From assembly GCF_022919095.1 (NCBI RefSeq), contig NZ_CP095073.1, positions 2,046,001 to 2,110,000 on the forward strand: a stretch of DNA of 64,000 nt. Direction: 5' to 3'. Numbering within the stretch: position 1 is the first letter of the stretch; each line of letters opens with the position of its first letter. The notes beneath the pieces are model-generated. The model saw only the letters and a program-made list of their open reading frames with translations, searched no databases and was not told the DNA's origin. A program made the position numbers and the translations under genes. This document shows, piece after piece, positions 36,549 through 44,061 of the stretch. This DNA comes from Halobacillus salinarum (lineage in GTDB: Bacteria > Bacillota > Bacilli > Bacillales > Halobacillaceae).

Positions 36549-36648
36549 TTATCTACAAGTAACTGTAGATAACTGTTCGTTAGTTTTCGGTAAAAGCGGT
36601 CATAACAAAGAGAAAAGCGTGTGGAAACTGTGAATAAACTTATCCACA
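36549..36648. promoter_or_regulatory. Cluster of DnaA boxes between sda and yqeG
   Basis: One perfect DnaA box TTATCCACA at 36640-36648 (+), and near-matches TTATCTACA at 36549-36557 (+), TTATCTACA at 36564-36572 (-) and TTATTCACA at 36629-36637 (-). The first two near-matches form a 9-base inverted repeat with a 6-base spacer. In B. subtilis DnaA activates sda through such boxes. Confidence 0.75.
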
Positions 36649-36707
36649 GCTTAAAACTGTCAGTAATTGTCGAACGATTTTTGGTCTAAAGCTTACAGGT
36701 GTTCGCT

Positions 36708-36736
36708 TTGAAACCGTTAAGGTTTTTGTTTATGAT
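36708..36736 (+). promoter_or_regulatory. Predicted SigA promoter of the yqeG operon
   Basis: TTGAAA at 36708-36713 and TATGAT at 36731-36736 are 17 bases apart, 50 bases before yqeG. It would drive yqeG through yqeM. Confidence 0.65.
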
Positions 36737-36785
36737 GGATAAGGAGATTTTTGTCGTACAGTTAGAGAGTGGAGTGATAATTTAG

Positions 36786-37310
36786 ATGAGGAATCTATTT
36801 TTACCTAATGAACACGTGCCAAGTGTATTTGATATAAAGCCTGAAGTGCTTAAAGAAAAAGGGGTTAAAGGGATCATAACTGATTTGGATAATACACTTG
36901 TGGCATGGAATGTAAAGGATGCCACAGAAGAAATTATTCAATGGTTTGGCAAAATGAGTGATCATGGCATTCAAGTAACGATCGCTTCAAACAATAATGA
37001 AAACAGAGTCCGGCTCTTTTCTCAGCCGCTGGATACCCGGTTTATACACAGCGCCAGGAAGCCACTGGCCAACGCATTTAGAAAGGCTCAGAAGGAAATG
37101 AATTTAAAAAAACATGAGATCGTTGTCATAGGCGACCAATTAATGACGGACGTTCTCGGAGGTAATATTGCCGGTTTCCATACCATATTAGTTGTGCCAA
37201 TTGTTGAGACTGATGGTTTCTTTACGCGGTTCAATCGTAAAATTGAGCGTAGAATTTTAAATTGGATGCGTAGAAAAGGAAAGATCAGCTGGGAGAGGAG
37301 AAATGATTAA
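36786..37310 (+). CDS. yqeG: YqeG family HAD-superfamily phosphatase
   Basis: A 174-residue HAD (IIIA) phosphatase. The nucleophile motif is ITDLDNTLVAW (about 31-41, DxDxT), motif II is TIASNNNENR (about 65-74), and the acidic motif IV is VVIGDQLMTDVLGGNIAG (about 117-134), with the conserved Lys before it. Homologues include phosphatidylglycerophosphate phosphatases in yeast and plants (Gep4 type), so a phospholipid role is possible; the substrate in Bacilli is not established. ATG 36786 follows GGAG. The stop shares one base with the yqeH start (TAATG), so it is the first gene of a coupled operon. Confidence 0.93.
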   Translation: MRNLFLPNEHVPSVFDIKPEVLKEKGVKGIITDLDNTLVAWNVKDATEEIIQWFGKMSDHGIQVTIASNNNENRVRLFSQPLDTRFIHSARKPLANAFRKAQKEMNLKKHEIVVIGDQLMTDVLGGNIAGFHTILVVPIVETDGFFTRFNRKIERRILNWMRRKGKISWERRND

Positions 37311-38410
37311 TGGATAAAATTCAATGTCAGGGCTGTGGTGCCGAAATACAAACGACACATCCGGAGCTTCCTGGGTTTGCTCCTGAGTCTGCATTGCAAA
37401 AAGAAGATGTCATTTGTAAACGCTGCTTCCGCTTGCAGAATTATAATGAGGTACAGGATATTCCTTTTAACGACGATGACTTTTTAGAAATGTTAAATCA
37501 AATCAGCCATAACCAGGGATTGATTATCCAGCTCGTGGATATCTTTGATTTTAATGGCAGTTTTATTTCCGGATTAAAGCGTTTAACTGGAAATAATCCA
37601 GTCATTTTAGTTGGAAATAAAATCGACGTCCTCCCTAAATCAGTTAATCCAAACAAGCTTAAGGACTGGCTGCGGAGGTCTGCCAAGCAGCAAGGTCTTC
37701 AAGTAGAAGGGGTTTATTTAATTTCTGCAGAGAAGAACCTTGGGGTTGAGGAATTGGCAAAGGTGCTCGACAAGGAACGTAAAGAAAAAGATGTGTATAT
37801 TGTCGGTACGACGAATGTAGGGAAGTCAACGTTCATTAATACGCTCATCCAAAATACTTCCGGTATTAAAGAAGCGATCACCACTTCCTATTTTCCAGGT
37901 ACGACGCTTGGTTTTATAGATATTCCACTGGATGAAAAGAGCTCGCTCTATGATACACCAGGTGTTATCCAGCGCCACCAAATGGCACACTATGTTTCCG
38001 ATAAAGACCTTAAGTTAATCACGCCCAGAAAAGAAGTCAAACCAAAAGTATATCAGCTTAATGAAAAACAGACGTTGTTTTTTGGTGGTCTAGCCAGGCT
38101 GGATTTCGAAGCGGGCGAGCGGACCTCCTTTATTTGTTATTTTTCCAATGAGTTACCTATTCACAGGACGAAACTTGAAAAAGCAGAAGAATTGTATGAA
38201 AATCAAATTGGCAAACTGCTCTCTCCACCCAATGATAAGACGTTAAAACAGCTTCCTTCATTAACTGGCAGAACGTTTAAAATTAATGAGAAAAAAACGG
38301 ATATTGTCTTTTCAGGTTTAGGGTGGGTAACGATTCCTGAAGGGAACGTTTCGGTTACGGCGTACGTACCAGAAGGGGTAAAAGTATCCTTGCGTGACTC
38401 ATTAATATAG
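37310..38410 (+). CDS. yqeH: Ribosome biogenesis GTPase YqeH
   Basis: YqeH is a circularly permuted GTPase needed for 30S subunit assembly. The N-terminal zinc finger is CQGCGAEIQ...CKRCF (about 4-40). The permuted G motifs follow: NKID (G4, VGNKIDVLP, about 101-109) comes before the P-loop G1 GTTNVGKSTFIN (about 165-176) and G3 DTPGV (about 213). The C-terminal region carries the RNA/protein-binding domain typical for the family. At 366 residues it equals B. subtilis YqeH. ATG 37310 overlaps the yqeG stop. aroE follows 13 bases later. Confidence 0.96.
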   Translation: MDKIQCQGCGAEIQTTHPELPGFAPESALQKEDVICKRCFRLQNYNEVQDIPFNDDDFLEMLNQISHNQGLIIQLVDIFDFNGSFISGLKRLTGNNPVILVGNKIDVLPKSVNPNKLKDWLRRSAKQQGLQVEGVYLISAEKNLGVEELAKVLDKERKEKDVYIVGTTNVGKSTFINTLIQNTSGIKEAITTSYFPGTTLGFIDIPLDEKSSLYDTPGVIQRHQMAHYVSDKDLKLITPRKEVKPKVYQLNEKQTLFFGGLARLDFEAGERTSFICYFSNELPIHRTKLEKAEELYENQIGKLLSPPNDKTLKQLPSLTGRTFKINEKKTDIVFSGLGWVTIPEGNVSVTAYVPEGVKVSLRDSLI

Positions 38411-38423
38411 GAGGCGGTCATAT

Positions 38424-39260
38424 ATGCTCAAACTGGGTTTAATCGGATATCCTGTAGGCCATTCTTTATCACCTTGGATCCATAACCAATTAATGGATAA
38501 GGCCGGCCTGAAGGGATCATACGAATTAATGGAAATCCAACCAGAGGACTTTGATCATCGTATTCAAGCGCTTAAAGAAATGAATTTAGATGGCTTTAAT
38601 GTAACCATCCCTTATAAAGAAAAAATTATTAATTATTTAGATGAAATCGATGAAGCAGCTGAACATTTAGGTGCAGTTAATACCGTGAAGCTCGAGAATG
38701 GCCGCTGGATTGGTTATAATACAGATGGAATCGGTTATCTTAAATCGATTCAAAACCGATTTCCACATGTCGAGCTTTCGACTAGAAAGATTCTTGTGCT
38801 CGGAAGCGGTGGAGCTGCAAGAGGGATAATATTTGCCCTTGCTGAAGCTGGCTGCAAAGAAATCGACGTTGCGAATCGAACTGTTGGAAAGGCTGAAGAA
38901 CTGATTAAAGAATTGGAAGCCAGTCTTTCGGCAACAGCAATAGATCTTGAACAGGCAAGTCAAAATATAAAGGATTATGACTTCATTATTCAGACCACGT
39001 CAGTAGGCATGAATCCTAATCCCGAAAACCAAATTATCAAGCTGGAACAGCTGAATGAAAGAGCAATCGTCAGTGATATTGTATACCGTCCTATGGAAAC
39101 TCAATTTTTGCGAGCCGCTCAGGCTAAAGGAGCTTCTATTCAATTTGGTCATGAGATGCTGCTTCACCAGGCCGTCTATTCTTTTCAAATTTGGACTGGA
39201 AAAAAGGTGGATGTCACTGATATGCTGACTGACTTTGAAGCGGTACTGAAAGGAGTATAA
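38424..39260 (+). CDS. aroE: Shikimate dehydrogenase (NADP+)
   Basis: AroE reduces 3-dehydroshikimate to shikimate in aromatic amino-acid synthesis. The 278-residue product has the substrate-binding SxS motif in GYPVGHSLSPWIHN (about 8-21), the catalytic Lys and Asp in NVTIPYKEKI (about 59-68) and AVNTV...GYNTDGIGY (about 85-105), the nucleotide-binding LVLGSGGAARG (about 125-135), the NADP-type NRT after the second strand (VANRTVGKA), and the C-terminal FGHEMLLHQAVYSFQIWTG. ATG 38424 follows AGGAGG. Its place in a ribosome-assembly operon is the standard Bacillus arrangement. Confidence 0.96.
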   Translation: MLKLGLIGYPVGHSLSPWIHNQLMDKAGLKGSYELMEIQPEDFDHRIQALKEMNLDGFNVTIPYKEKIINYLDEIDEAAEHLGAVNTVKLENGRWIGYNTDGIGYLKSIQNRFPHVELSTRKILVLGSGGAARGIIFALAEAGCKEIDVANRTVGKAEELIKELEASLSATAIDLEQASQNIKDYDFIIQTTSVGMNPNPENQIIKLEQLNERAIVSDIVYRPMETQFLRAAQAKGASIQFGHEMLLHQAVYSFQIWTGKKVDVTDMLTDFEAVLKGV

Positions 39261-39261
39261 G

Positions 39262-39552
39262 ATGTTAACGAGTAAACAAAAAAAATTTTTACGAGCAGAA
39301 TCCCATGAGATTCAGCCGATTTTTCAAGTAGGTAAAGCAGGAGTAAATGATAACATGACGACTCAGATCTCAGAGGCTCTGGAAAAAAGAGAACTGATTA
39401 AAGTGAGTATCCTTCAGAATTGTTTTGAAGATAATCAGGATGTGGCCGATGAAATAGCGGCAGCTACCGGTGCACATATCGTTCAAGTAATTGGAAACAC
39501 CATTATTCTTTATAAAGAGTCGAGCAATCATAAGCAGCTCATTCTTCCATAA
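39262..39552 (+). CDS. yhbY: Ribosome assembly RNA-binding protein YhbY (YqeI)
   Basis: A 96-residue CRM-domain RNA-binding protein that associates with pre-50S particles in other bacteria. It begins MLTSKQKKFLRAESHEIQP and has the family loop FQVGKAGVNDNM (the GxxG-like RNA-binding loop, about 25-36), then ALEKRELIKVSILQN and the C-terminal HIVQVIGNTIILYKES. It starts one base after the aroE stop with AAAGGAG inside aroE's last codons, so the genes are coupled. nadD follows after 12 bases. Confidence 0.94.
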   Translation: MLTSKQKKFLRAESHEIQPIFQVGKAGVNDNMTTQISEALEKRELIKVSILQNCFEDNQDVADEIAAATGAHIVQVIGNTIILYKESSNHKQLILP

Positions 39553-39564
39553 AGGAGTCCATCC

Positions 39565-40131
39565 ATGAAGCGAATAGGCATATTAGGAGGAACTTTTGAT
39601 CCGCCGCATTTAGGTCATATGATTATGGCAGAGGCATCAAGGGAGCAGATGAAATTGGACGAAGTATGGTTCATTCCTTCTCACCTTCCTCCTCACAAAC
39701 AAGCAGCTGAAGTGGGAGCTCTGGACCGTTTGAAAATGGTCAAGCAAGCCGTTAAAAGTAATCAGCGATTTTATGTAAATGATTTGGAGCTCAATCGAGA
39801 AGGTAAGTCCTATACGATTGACACAATTCAACAACTTCGATTAGAAAACCCTGAGACTGAATTTTATTTTATTATTGGCGGGGATATGGTGGAATATCTC
39901 CCTAATTGGCACCGAATAGATGAATTAGTCAAACTGGTTCAATTCGTTGGAGTTAAGCGTCCGGGGTTTGAGTGGGATCATCAATATGATGTACACGAGG
40001 TGGATATTCCGTTAATCGAAATTTCTTCTTCGGAGATAAGACTGCGTTTAGCAGAACAAAAAACTATCCGTTACTTAGTACCTGAAACCGTATATGAGTA
40101 TATAAAGGAGCATCGATTATATGAAGCTTAA
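39565..40131 (+). CDS. nadD: Nicotinate-nucleotide adenylyltransferase
   Basis: NadD converts nicotinate mononucleotide and ATP to deamido-NAD, the penultimate step of NAD synthesis. The 188-residue product has the nucleotidyltransferase motif GGTFDPPHLGH (about 7-17, containing HxGH), SHLPPHK (about 39-45), the YFIIGGDMV segment (about 97-105), and the second signature ISSSEIRLRLAE near the C-terminus. ATG 39565 follows AAAGGAG. Its last 11 bases overlap yqeK. The nadD-yqeK pairing is common in Firmicutes. Confidence 0.96.
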   Translation: MKRIGILGGTFDPPHLGHMIMAEASREQMKLDEVWFIPSHLPPHKQAAEVGALDRLKMVKQAVKSNQRFYVNDLELNREGKSYTIDTIQQLRLENPETEFYFIIGGDMVEYLPNWHRIDELVKLVQFVGVKRPGFEWDHQYDVHEVDIPLIEISSSEIRLRLAEQKTIRYLVPETVYEYIKEHRLYEA

Positions 40132-40705
40132 CAGAGAGGACGCCCTTCATTTTGTCGCGCCTCACTTAAAACAAAGCAGGTATGAGCATACGGTTCGAGT
40201 AACTGATACAGCTATGGAACTTGCCAAAAAATACGGGGCCGACTTAGAAAAAACGGAACTTGCTTCCATTCTGCATGATTTTGCGAAACACAAACCTAAA
40301 GATTTGATGAAACGCTGGATCATGAAGGACCGGAGACTGCCTAAAGATATGCTGAGTTACCACCATGGTCTGTGGCACGGTCCAGTAGCTTCCGTTATGC
40401 TGGAGCAAGAAATTGGTCTAAGTGATGAAGACATCAAATCAGCAATAAGTTGTCATACTACAGGTAAGAAGCATATGTCTGTACTGGATCAAGTCGTGTT
40501 TTTAGCTGACTACATTGAACCAGGCAGGGAGTTTCCTGGAGTGGAAGAGGTAAGGGAACTTGCTGAATCAAGTTTGGAACAGGCTTGTTTTGCTGCATTG
40601 AAAAATACCGTCCAGCATTTGATTTTGAAAGAACGCACGGTTTACCCTGATACCATCCATGCTTATAATGATTTTTTACACAGGACAAAAGAACAGGTGA
40701 AATAA
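40121..40705 (+). CDS. yqeK: HD-domain diadenosine tetraphosphate hydrolase YqeK
   Basis: Members of this family hydrolyse Ap4A symmetrically to ADP. The 194-residue product has HD-domain metal ligands in YEHTVRVTDTAMELAKK (H, about 22), ILHDFAKHK (HD, about 50-51), SYHHGLWHGPVAS (H residues, about 84-92) and SCHTTGKKHMS plus DQVVFLADYIEPGR (D, about 126). The ATG at 40121 overlaps nadD by 11 bases, with AAGGAG inside nadD. A function in dinucleotide stress signalling is inferred from biochemically studied homologues. Confidence 0.94.
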   Translation: MKLNREDALHFVAPHLKQSRYEHTVRVTDTAMELAKKYGADLEKTELASILHDFAKHKPKDLMKRWIMKDRRLPKDMLSYHHGLWHGPVASVMLEQEIGLSDEDIKSAISCHTTGKKHMSVLDQVVFLADYIEPGREFPGVEEVRELAESSLEQACFAALKNTVQHLILKERTVYPDTIHAYNDFLHRTKEQVK

Positions 40706-40741
40706 AAAGAATAAGAATAAAATAATTAAGGGAGGAAGACT

Positions 40742-41095
40742 ATGGAAAGTAAAGAATTAGTCACTTTAGCTGCACAAGCGTGCGATGAGAAGCGTGCTTC
40801 CGATATTGTGGTCCTTGATATGTCTGACGTTTCTTTAATCGCGGATTATTTTTTGATTTGTGAAGGCTCTAATGAACGGCAGGTTCAAGCGATCGCCCGT
40901 GAACTTAAAGACCAGGCAGAAGAACAAGGCATAGAGGTAAAAAGAATGGAAGGATTTGATCAAGCACGGTGGGTGCTTGTTGACTTGAATGACGTGGTTT
41001 GTCATATTTTTCATAAAGATGAACGTCATTATTATAATTTAGAGCGTCTCTGGGGAGATGCTTCTACAGTGGCTGTAGAAGGGCTGCAAAGCTGA
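40742..41095 (+). CDS. rsfS: Ribosomal silencing factor RsfS
   Basis: RsfS binds ribosomal protein uL14 and blocks 30S-50S joining when nutrients are short. The 117-residue product has the family core DIVVLDMSDVSLIADYFLI (about 21-39), CEGSNERQVQAIARE, and the C-terminal GFDQARWVLVDLNDVVCHIF...YYNLERLWGD. ATG 40742 follows GGGAGGAAG. It lies 36 bases after yqeK and 5 before yqeM, as in B. subtilis (yqeL). Confidence 0.96.
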   Translation: MESKELVTLAAQACDEKRASDIVVLDMSDVSLIADYFLICEGSNERQVQAIARELKDQAEEQGIEVKRMEGFDQARWVLVDLNDVVCHIFHKDERHYYNLERLWGDASTVAVEGLQS

Positions 41096-41100
41096 CTGTC

Positions 41101-41832
41101 ATGAGTTATGGACGCATGGCTCAAGTTTATGATCAGCTTATGGAAGATGCTCCTTATGATCAATGGATATATTGGACAAAAGAAGTACTGGGACATTACT
41201 ATCCTGGTGCTTCGTCTATTTTGGAGCTGGGGTGTGGAACCGGGGAAATTACATACCGCCTGCATAATCAAAGGTATGAAGTTACCGGAGTCGATTTATC
41301 TGAAGAGATGCTTGCATTAGCCGCTGCTAAAAAACCGTCCTCCAGCATTCAGTGGATCCATCAGGACATTCGCAATTTGGAGGGGTTTTCAAACTTAGAC
41401 TGTATTGTCAGTTACTGTGATGTCTTAAATTACATTACTACGGAGGAAGATTTACTTCAAGTAATGGAAAGGACATATACTAGTTTGAAAACGGGTGGTT
41501 TGTTCTTATTCGATGTTCATTCACTCTCTCATATGATGGAAAATCTAAATGGGAGGACGTTTGCGGAAGTTCATGAAGACCTTTCTTATATTTGGTTTTG
41601 TGATTGCGGAAAAGAAGAAAATACAGTGCTGCATGATTTAACATTTTTCGTTCAGAACGAAGCATGTACCTATGACCGTTTTGAGGAGCAGCATTTCCAA
41701 AAGGGATACTCTATAAACAAGCTGCGAACATTGTTGGAACAAGCTGGTTTCAAGCTGCTTCAAATCCATTCAGATTTTATTTTCAGTCCGGCAGAAGCAG
41801 GGGATCGTTTGTTTTTTATCTGTCAAAAATGA
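41101..41832 (+). CDS. yqeM: Class I SAM-dependent methyltransferase YqeM
   Basis: A 243-residue Rossmann-fold methyltransferase. Motif I is ILELGCGTGEIT (about 40-51), followed by VTGVDLSEEML (about 60-70) and IQWIHQDIRNLEGF (motif II region); VSYCDVLNYI is the motif IV position. The rest has the small-molecule methyltransferase pattern. The substrate is not known; the setting between rsfS and the competence genes does not reveal it. ATG 41101 lies 5 bases after the rsfS stop. A terminator follows, ending the yqeG operon. Confidence 0.92.
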   Translation: MSYGRMAQVYDQLMEDAPYDQWIYWTKEVLGHYYPGASSILELGCGTGEITYRLHNQRYEVTGVDLSEEMLALAAAKKPSSSIQWIHQDIRNLEGFSNLDCIVSYCDVLNYITTEEDLLQVMERTYTSLKTGGLFLFDVHSLSHMMENLNGRTFAEVHEDLSYIWFCDCGKEENTVLHDLTFFVQNEACTYDRFEEQHFQKGYSINKLRTLLEQAGFKLLQIHSDFIFSPAEAGDRLFFICQK

Positions 41833-41870
41833 TTTTTATATAAACTACTTTCTGTAAAAATTAATAATTA

Positions 41871-41900
41871 AAAAAGAGTGCGCGCTGCACTCTTTTTTAT
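41871..41900. terminator. Terminator between yqeM and comER
   Basis: AAAAAGAGTGC pairs with GCACTCTTTTT around GCGCT. A-rich before and T-rich after, so it can act for both convergent genes. Confidence 0.85.
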
Positions 41901-41937
41901 TTTAGCAGGAAAAAACAGCTGGACTATGGAATAGTAA

Positions 41938-42756
41938 CTAAGACTTCTGCAGCTTAATGGTTTGCTTATCTTCTCGATGCTTCGCTTGTGTCGCTTTAAA
42001 CATTTCCTCAAAAGTCTCTCCTAGGTGTTGTTCAAGTGCTTTTAGACCTTCCCCGGTCACCCCGCCTTTTACGGTTACCTTTTCCATTAATTCATCGAGC
42101 GTGTATATTTGTTTCGATAGTAAATTTCCTAAACCTGCCATCATTTCTTCCGTTAATTTGGTCGCTTTCTCCTGAGGAATACCCGTGACTGCGTGTGCGG
42201 ATTCAATCCAATCTTTTAACAGAAAGCTTAAAAAGGCTGGCCCGCATGACACAATGTCTGAAGCTACTCGAATATATTCTTCTTCAACCTCTATAGGGGA
42301 AGAAAACGAATGGAAAAGCTCTTTTAATAAAATTTTGTTTTGCTCATCCATTGTTCTGCCGAAAGTGAATAAGCTCACTCCGGCAAAAGCACGATTTGTA
42401 ATGGAAGGTACAATCCTTGCTACCTGGCACGGCGTACATGCTTCCAACTCCTCTACAGCCACCGGGCTTGTTATCGAAACGATACACTGTGATTCCGTTA
42501 ACTCTCTTTTTACTTCATCTAAAACATCTTTAAACTGGTGCGGTTTAATACAGAAAAACAGCACATCACTTTCTTTTGCAAGCTGCTGAAGATTTTCCGC
42601 AACGGTTACATCTTTGAAATTTTCCTTAATGGCTAAAGCCTTTTCTTTAGAACGATTGTAAAGGATGATATCCTTTGCTTCTATTGCTTTACTAGTCATA
42701 AAGCATGTAGCAAGCATGGCTCCCATGTTTCCTGTTCCAATAATTCCATAACGCAT
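41938..42756 (-). CDS. comER: ComER, pyrroline-5-carboxylate reductase family protein
   Basis: ComER belongs to the P5C reductase (ProC-like) family and is encoded divergently from comEA, as here. The 272-residue product has the NAD(P)-binding motif YGIIGTGNMGAML (about 3-15), FFCIKPHQFKDVL (about 70), the middle SITSPVAVEELE, and the C-terminal VTVKGGVTGEGLKALEQ related to the ProC signature. In other Bacilli it has been linked to sporulation and biofilm control rather than competence; its enzyme activity is uncertain. ATG 42756 (minus) follows GAGGAGG. Confidence 0.92.
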   Translation of the reverse strand: MRYGIIGTGNMGAMLATCFMTSKAIEAKDIILYNRSKEKALAIKENFKDVTVAENLQQLAKESDVLFFCIKPHQFKDVLDEVKRELTESQCIVSITSPVAVEELEACTPCQVARIVPSITNRAFAGVSLFTFGRTMDEQNKILLKELFHSFSSPIEVEEEYIRVASDIVSCGPAFLSFLLKDWIESAHAVTGIPQEKATKLTEEMMAGLGNLLSKQIYTLDELMEKVTVKGGVTGEGLKALEQHLGETFEEMFKATQAKHREDKQTIKLQKS

Positions 42757-42835
42757 GGGGATCCCTCCTCAAATTATTCACCTAACTATGCTTATTCGGG
42801 TTTCATACTCTTTATGAAAGAGAGGTTGTATTAAA

Positions 42836-43417
42836 GTGGCGTATTTGAAAAGGTATGGATGGGTTATCATCGTGCTTATTGTCATAAGTTTTCTTTTATT
42901 TAAACATGAGGACAAAGATGCTTTCGTACATGAAAAGGAAGCTGAACCACCTTTGAATGGACAAGTTTCTGACCAGGATGAACATACGTCATCTGTCGTA
43001 AAAGTCGATGTTAAAGGGGAAGTAGTTCATCCCGGCGTCTACACTGTTAAAAATGGGATGAGAGTGGACGATGTCATTTCGCTGGCTGGCGGATTGACGT
43101 CTAAAGCAGATCCTGCCAGTGTGAACTTTGCCCAGAAGCTTGAAGATGAAATGGTCGTCCTCGTTACATCCTCTTCAGCAGCAATGAATCAGGGAAGCGG
43201 AGCAGAAAATGAAAACCAAGGGAAAGTGGTCAGGATTAATCAAGCGTCGCAGGAAGAGATTGAAAAGCTCCCTGGTATAGGGCCATCCAAGGCAGCTGCT
43301 ATTATTAAATACCGCGAAGAGCAAGGTTTATTTAAGAAAAAAGAAGATTTGTTAGAGGTAAGTGGAATAGGAGAGAAAACGTTAGAAGTGATCGCCGAGA
43401 ATCTTCAGGTCCCTTAA
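42836..43417 (+). CDS. comEA: Competence protein ComEA (DNA receptor)
   Basis: ComEA is the membrane-anchored receptor that binds incoming double-stranded DNA. The 193-residue product has an N-terminal membrane anchor (about 7-22, WVIIVLIVISFLLF), a polar linker, an SLBB domain (about 55-110, VKVDVKGEVVHPGVYTVKNG), a second linker, and two helix-hairpin-helix motifs at the C-terminus (INQASQEEIEKLPGIGPSKA and EDLLEVSGIGEKTLEVI). It starts at GTG 42836; GAGAGGT lies upstream. I did not find a clear ComK box. Confidence 0.94.
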   Translation: MAYLKRYGWVIIVLIVISFLLFKHEDKDAFVHEKEAEPPLNGQVSDQDEHTSSVVKVDVKGEVVHPGVYTVKNGMRVDDVISLAGGLTSKADPASVNFAQKLEDEMVVLVTSSSAAMNQGSGAENENQGKVVRINQASQEEIEKLPGIGPSKAAAIIKYREEQGLFKKKEDLLEVSGIGEKTLEVIAENLQVP

Positions 43418-43488
43418 GAAGATTGACGCTATTTTCACAGGTAGGGTACACTGAAAAGTAATTGAAGATGAAAACAGGAGGAGCAGGT

Positions 43489-44061
43489 ATGGAACGGATA
43501 TCTTGGAACCAATATTTTATGGCGCAAAGCCATTTGCTAAAATCAAGAAGCACTTGTGAAAGACTGGCAGTAGGTGCTGTAATTGTCAGAGAAAAGCGAA
43601 TGATTGCAGGAGGTTATAACGGGAGCGTATCAGGAGGAGTGCATTGCATTGATGAAGGCTGTTATGTGATTGACGGTCATTGTGTACGGACAATTCATGC
43701 AGAAATGAATGCTTTATTGCAGTGTGCTAAATTTGGTGCGGCTGCAGAGGGGGCTGAAATTTACGTGACCCACTTCCCATGTCTGCATTGTACAAAAGCC
43801 ATTATCCAAGCAGGCATTCAAGCGGTATATTATAGCGAGGATTACCATAACCATCCTTATGCGGTTGAATTGTTCGAACAAGCTGGTGTAAGAATGGAAA
43901 AAGTTCCTCTTGAATATAAAGGGAGCTCGTTAGAAGAAAAACAGCTGATTGAAAAACTTCTTCATACTTTGGAAAGTACGGATATCGATGATGAAGAATT
44001 TACTAAACTAAAACAAGAAGCGTCTAAGCTATTTTCACTGCAGGAAGTAAACCGTACATGA
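43489..44061 (+). CDS. comEB: ComE operon protein 2, dCMP deaminase family
   Basis: ComEB is a cytidine/deoxycytidylate deaminase-type zinc enzyme encoded in the comE operon and dispensable for transformation in B. subtilis. The 190-residue product has the zinc and catalytic motif TIHAEMNALLQ (HAE, about 71-73) and PCLHCTKAI (PCxxC, about 98-102), plus the N-terminal ERLAVGAVIVREK. ATG 43489 has AGGAGG 7 bases upstream; a longer in-frame ATG at 43462 has no ribosome site. It overlaps comEC by four bases. Confidence 0.95.
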   Translation: MERISWNQYFMAQSHLLKSRSTCERLAVGAVIVREKRMIAGGYNGSVSGGVHCIDEGCYVIDGHCVRTIHAEMNALLQCAKFGAAAEGAEIYVTHFPCLHCTKAIIQAGIQAVYYSEDYHNHPYAVELFEQAGVRMEKVPLEYKGSSLEEKQLIEKLLHTLESTDIDDEEFTKLKQEASKLFSLQEVNRT

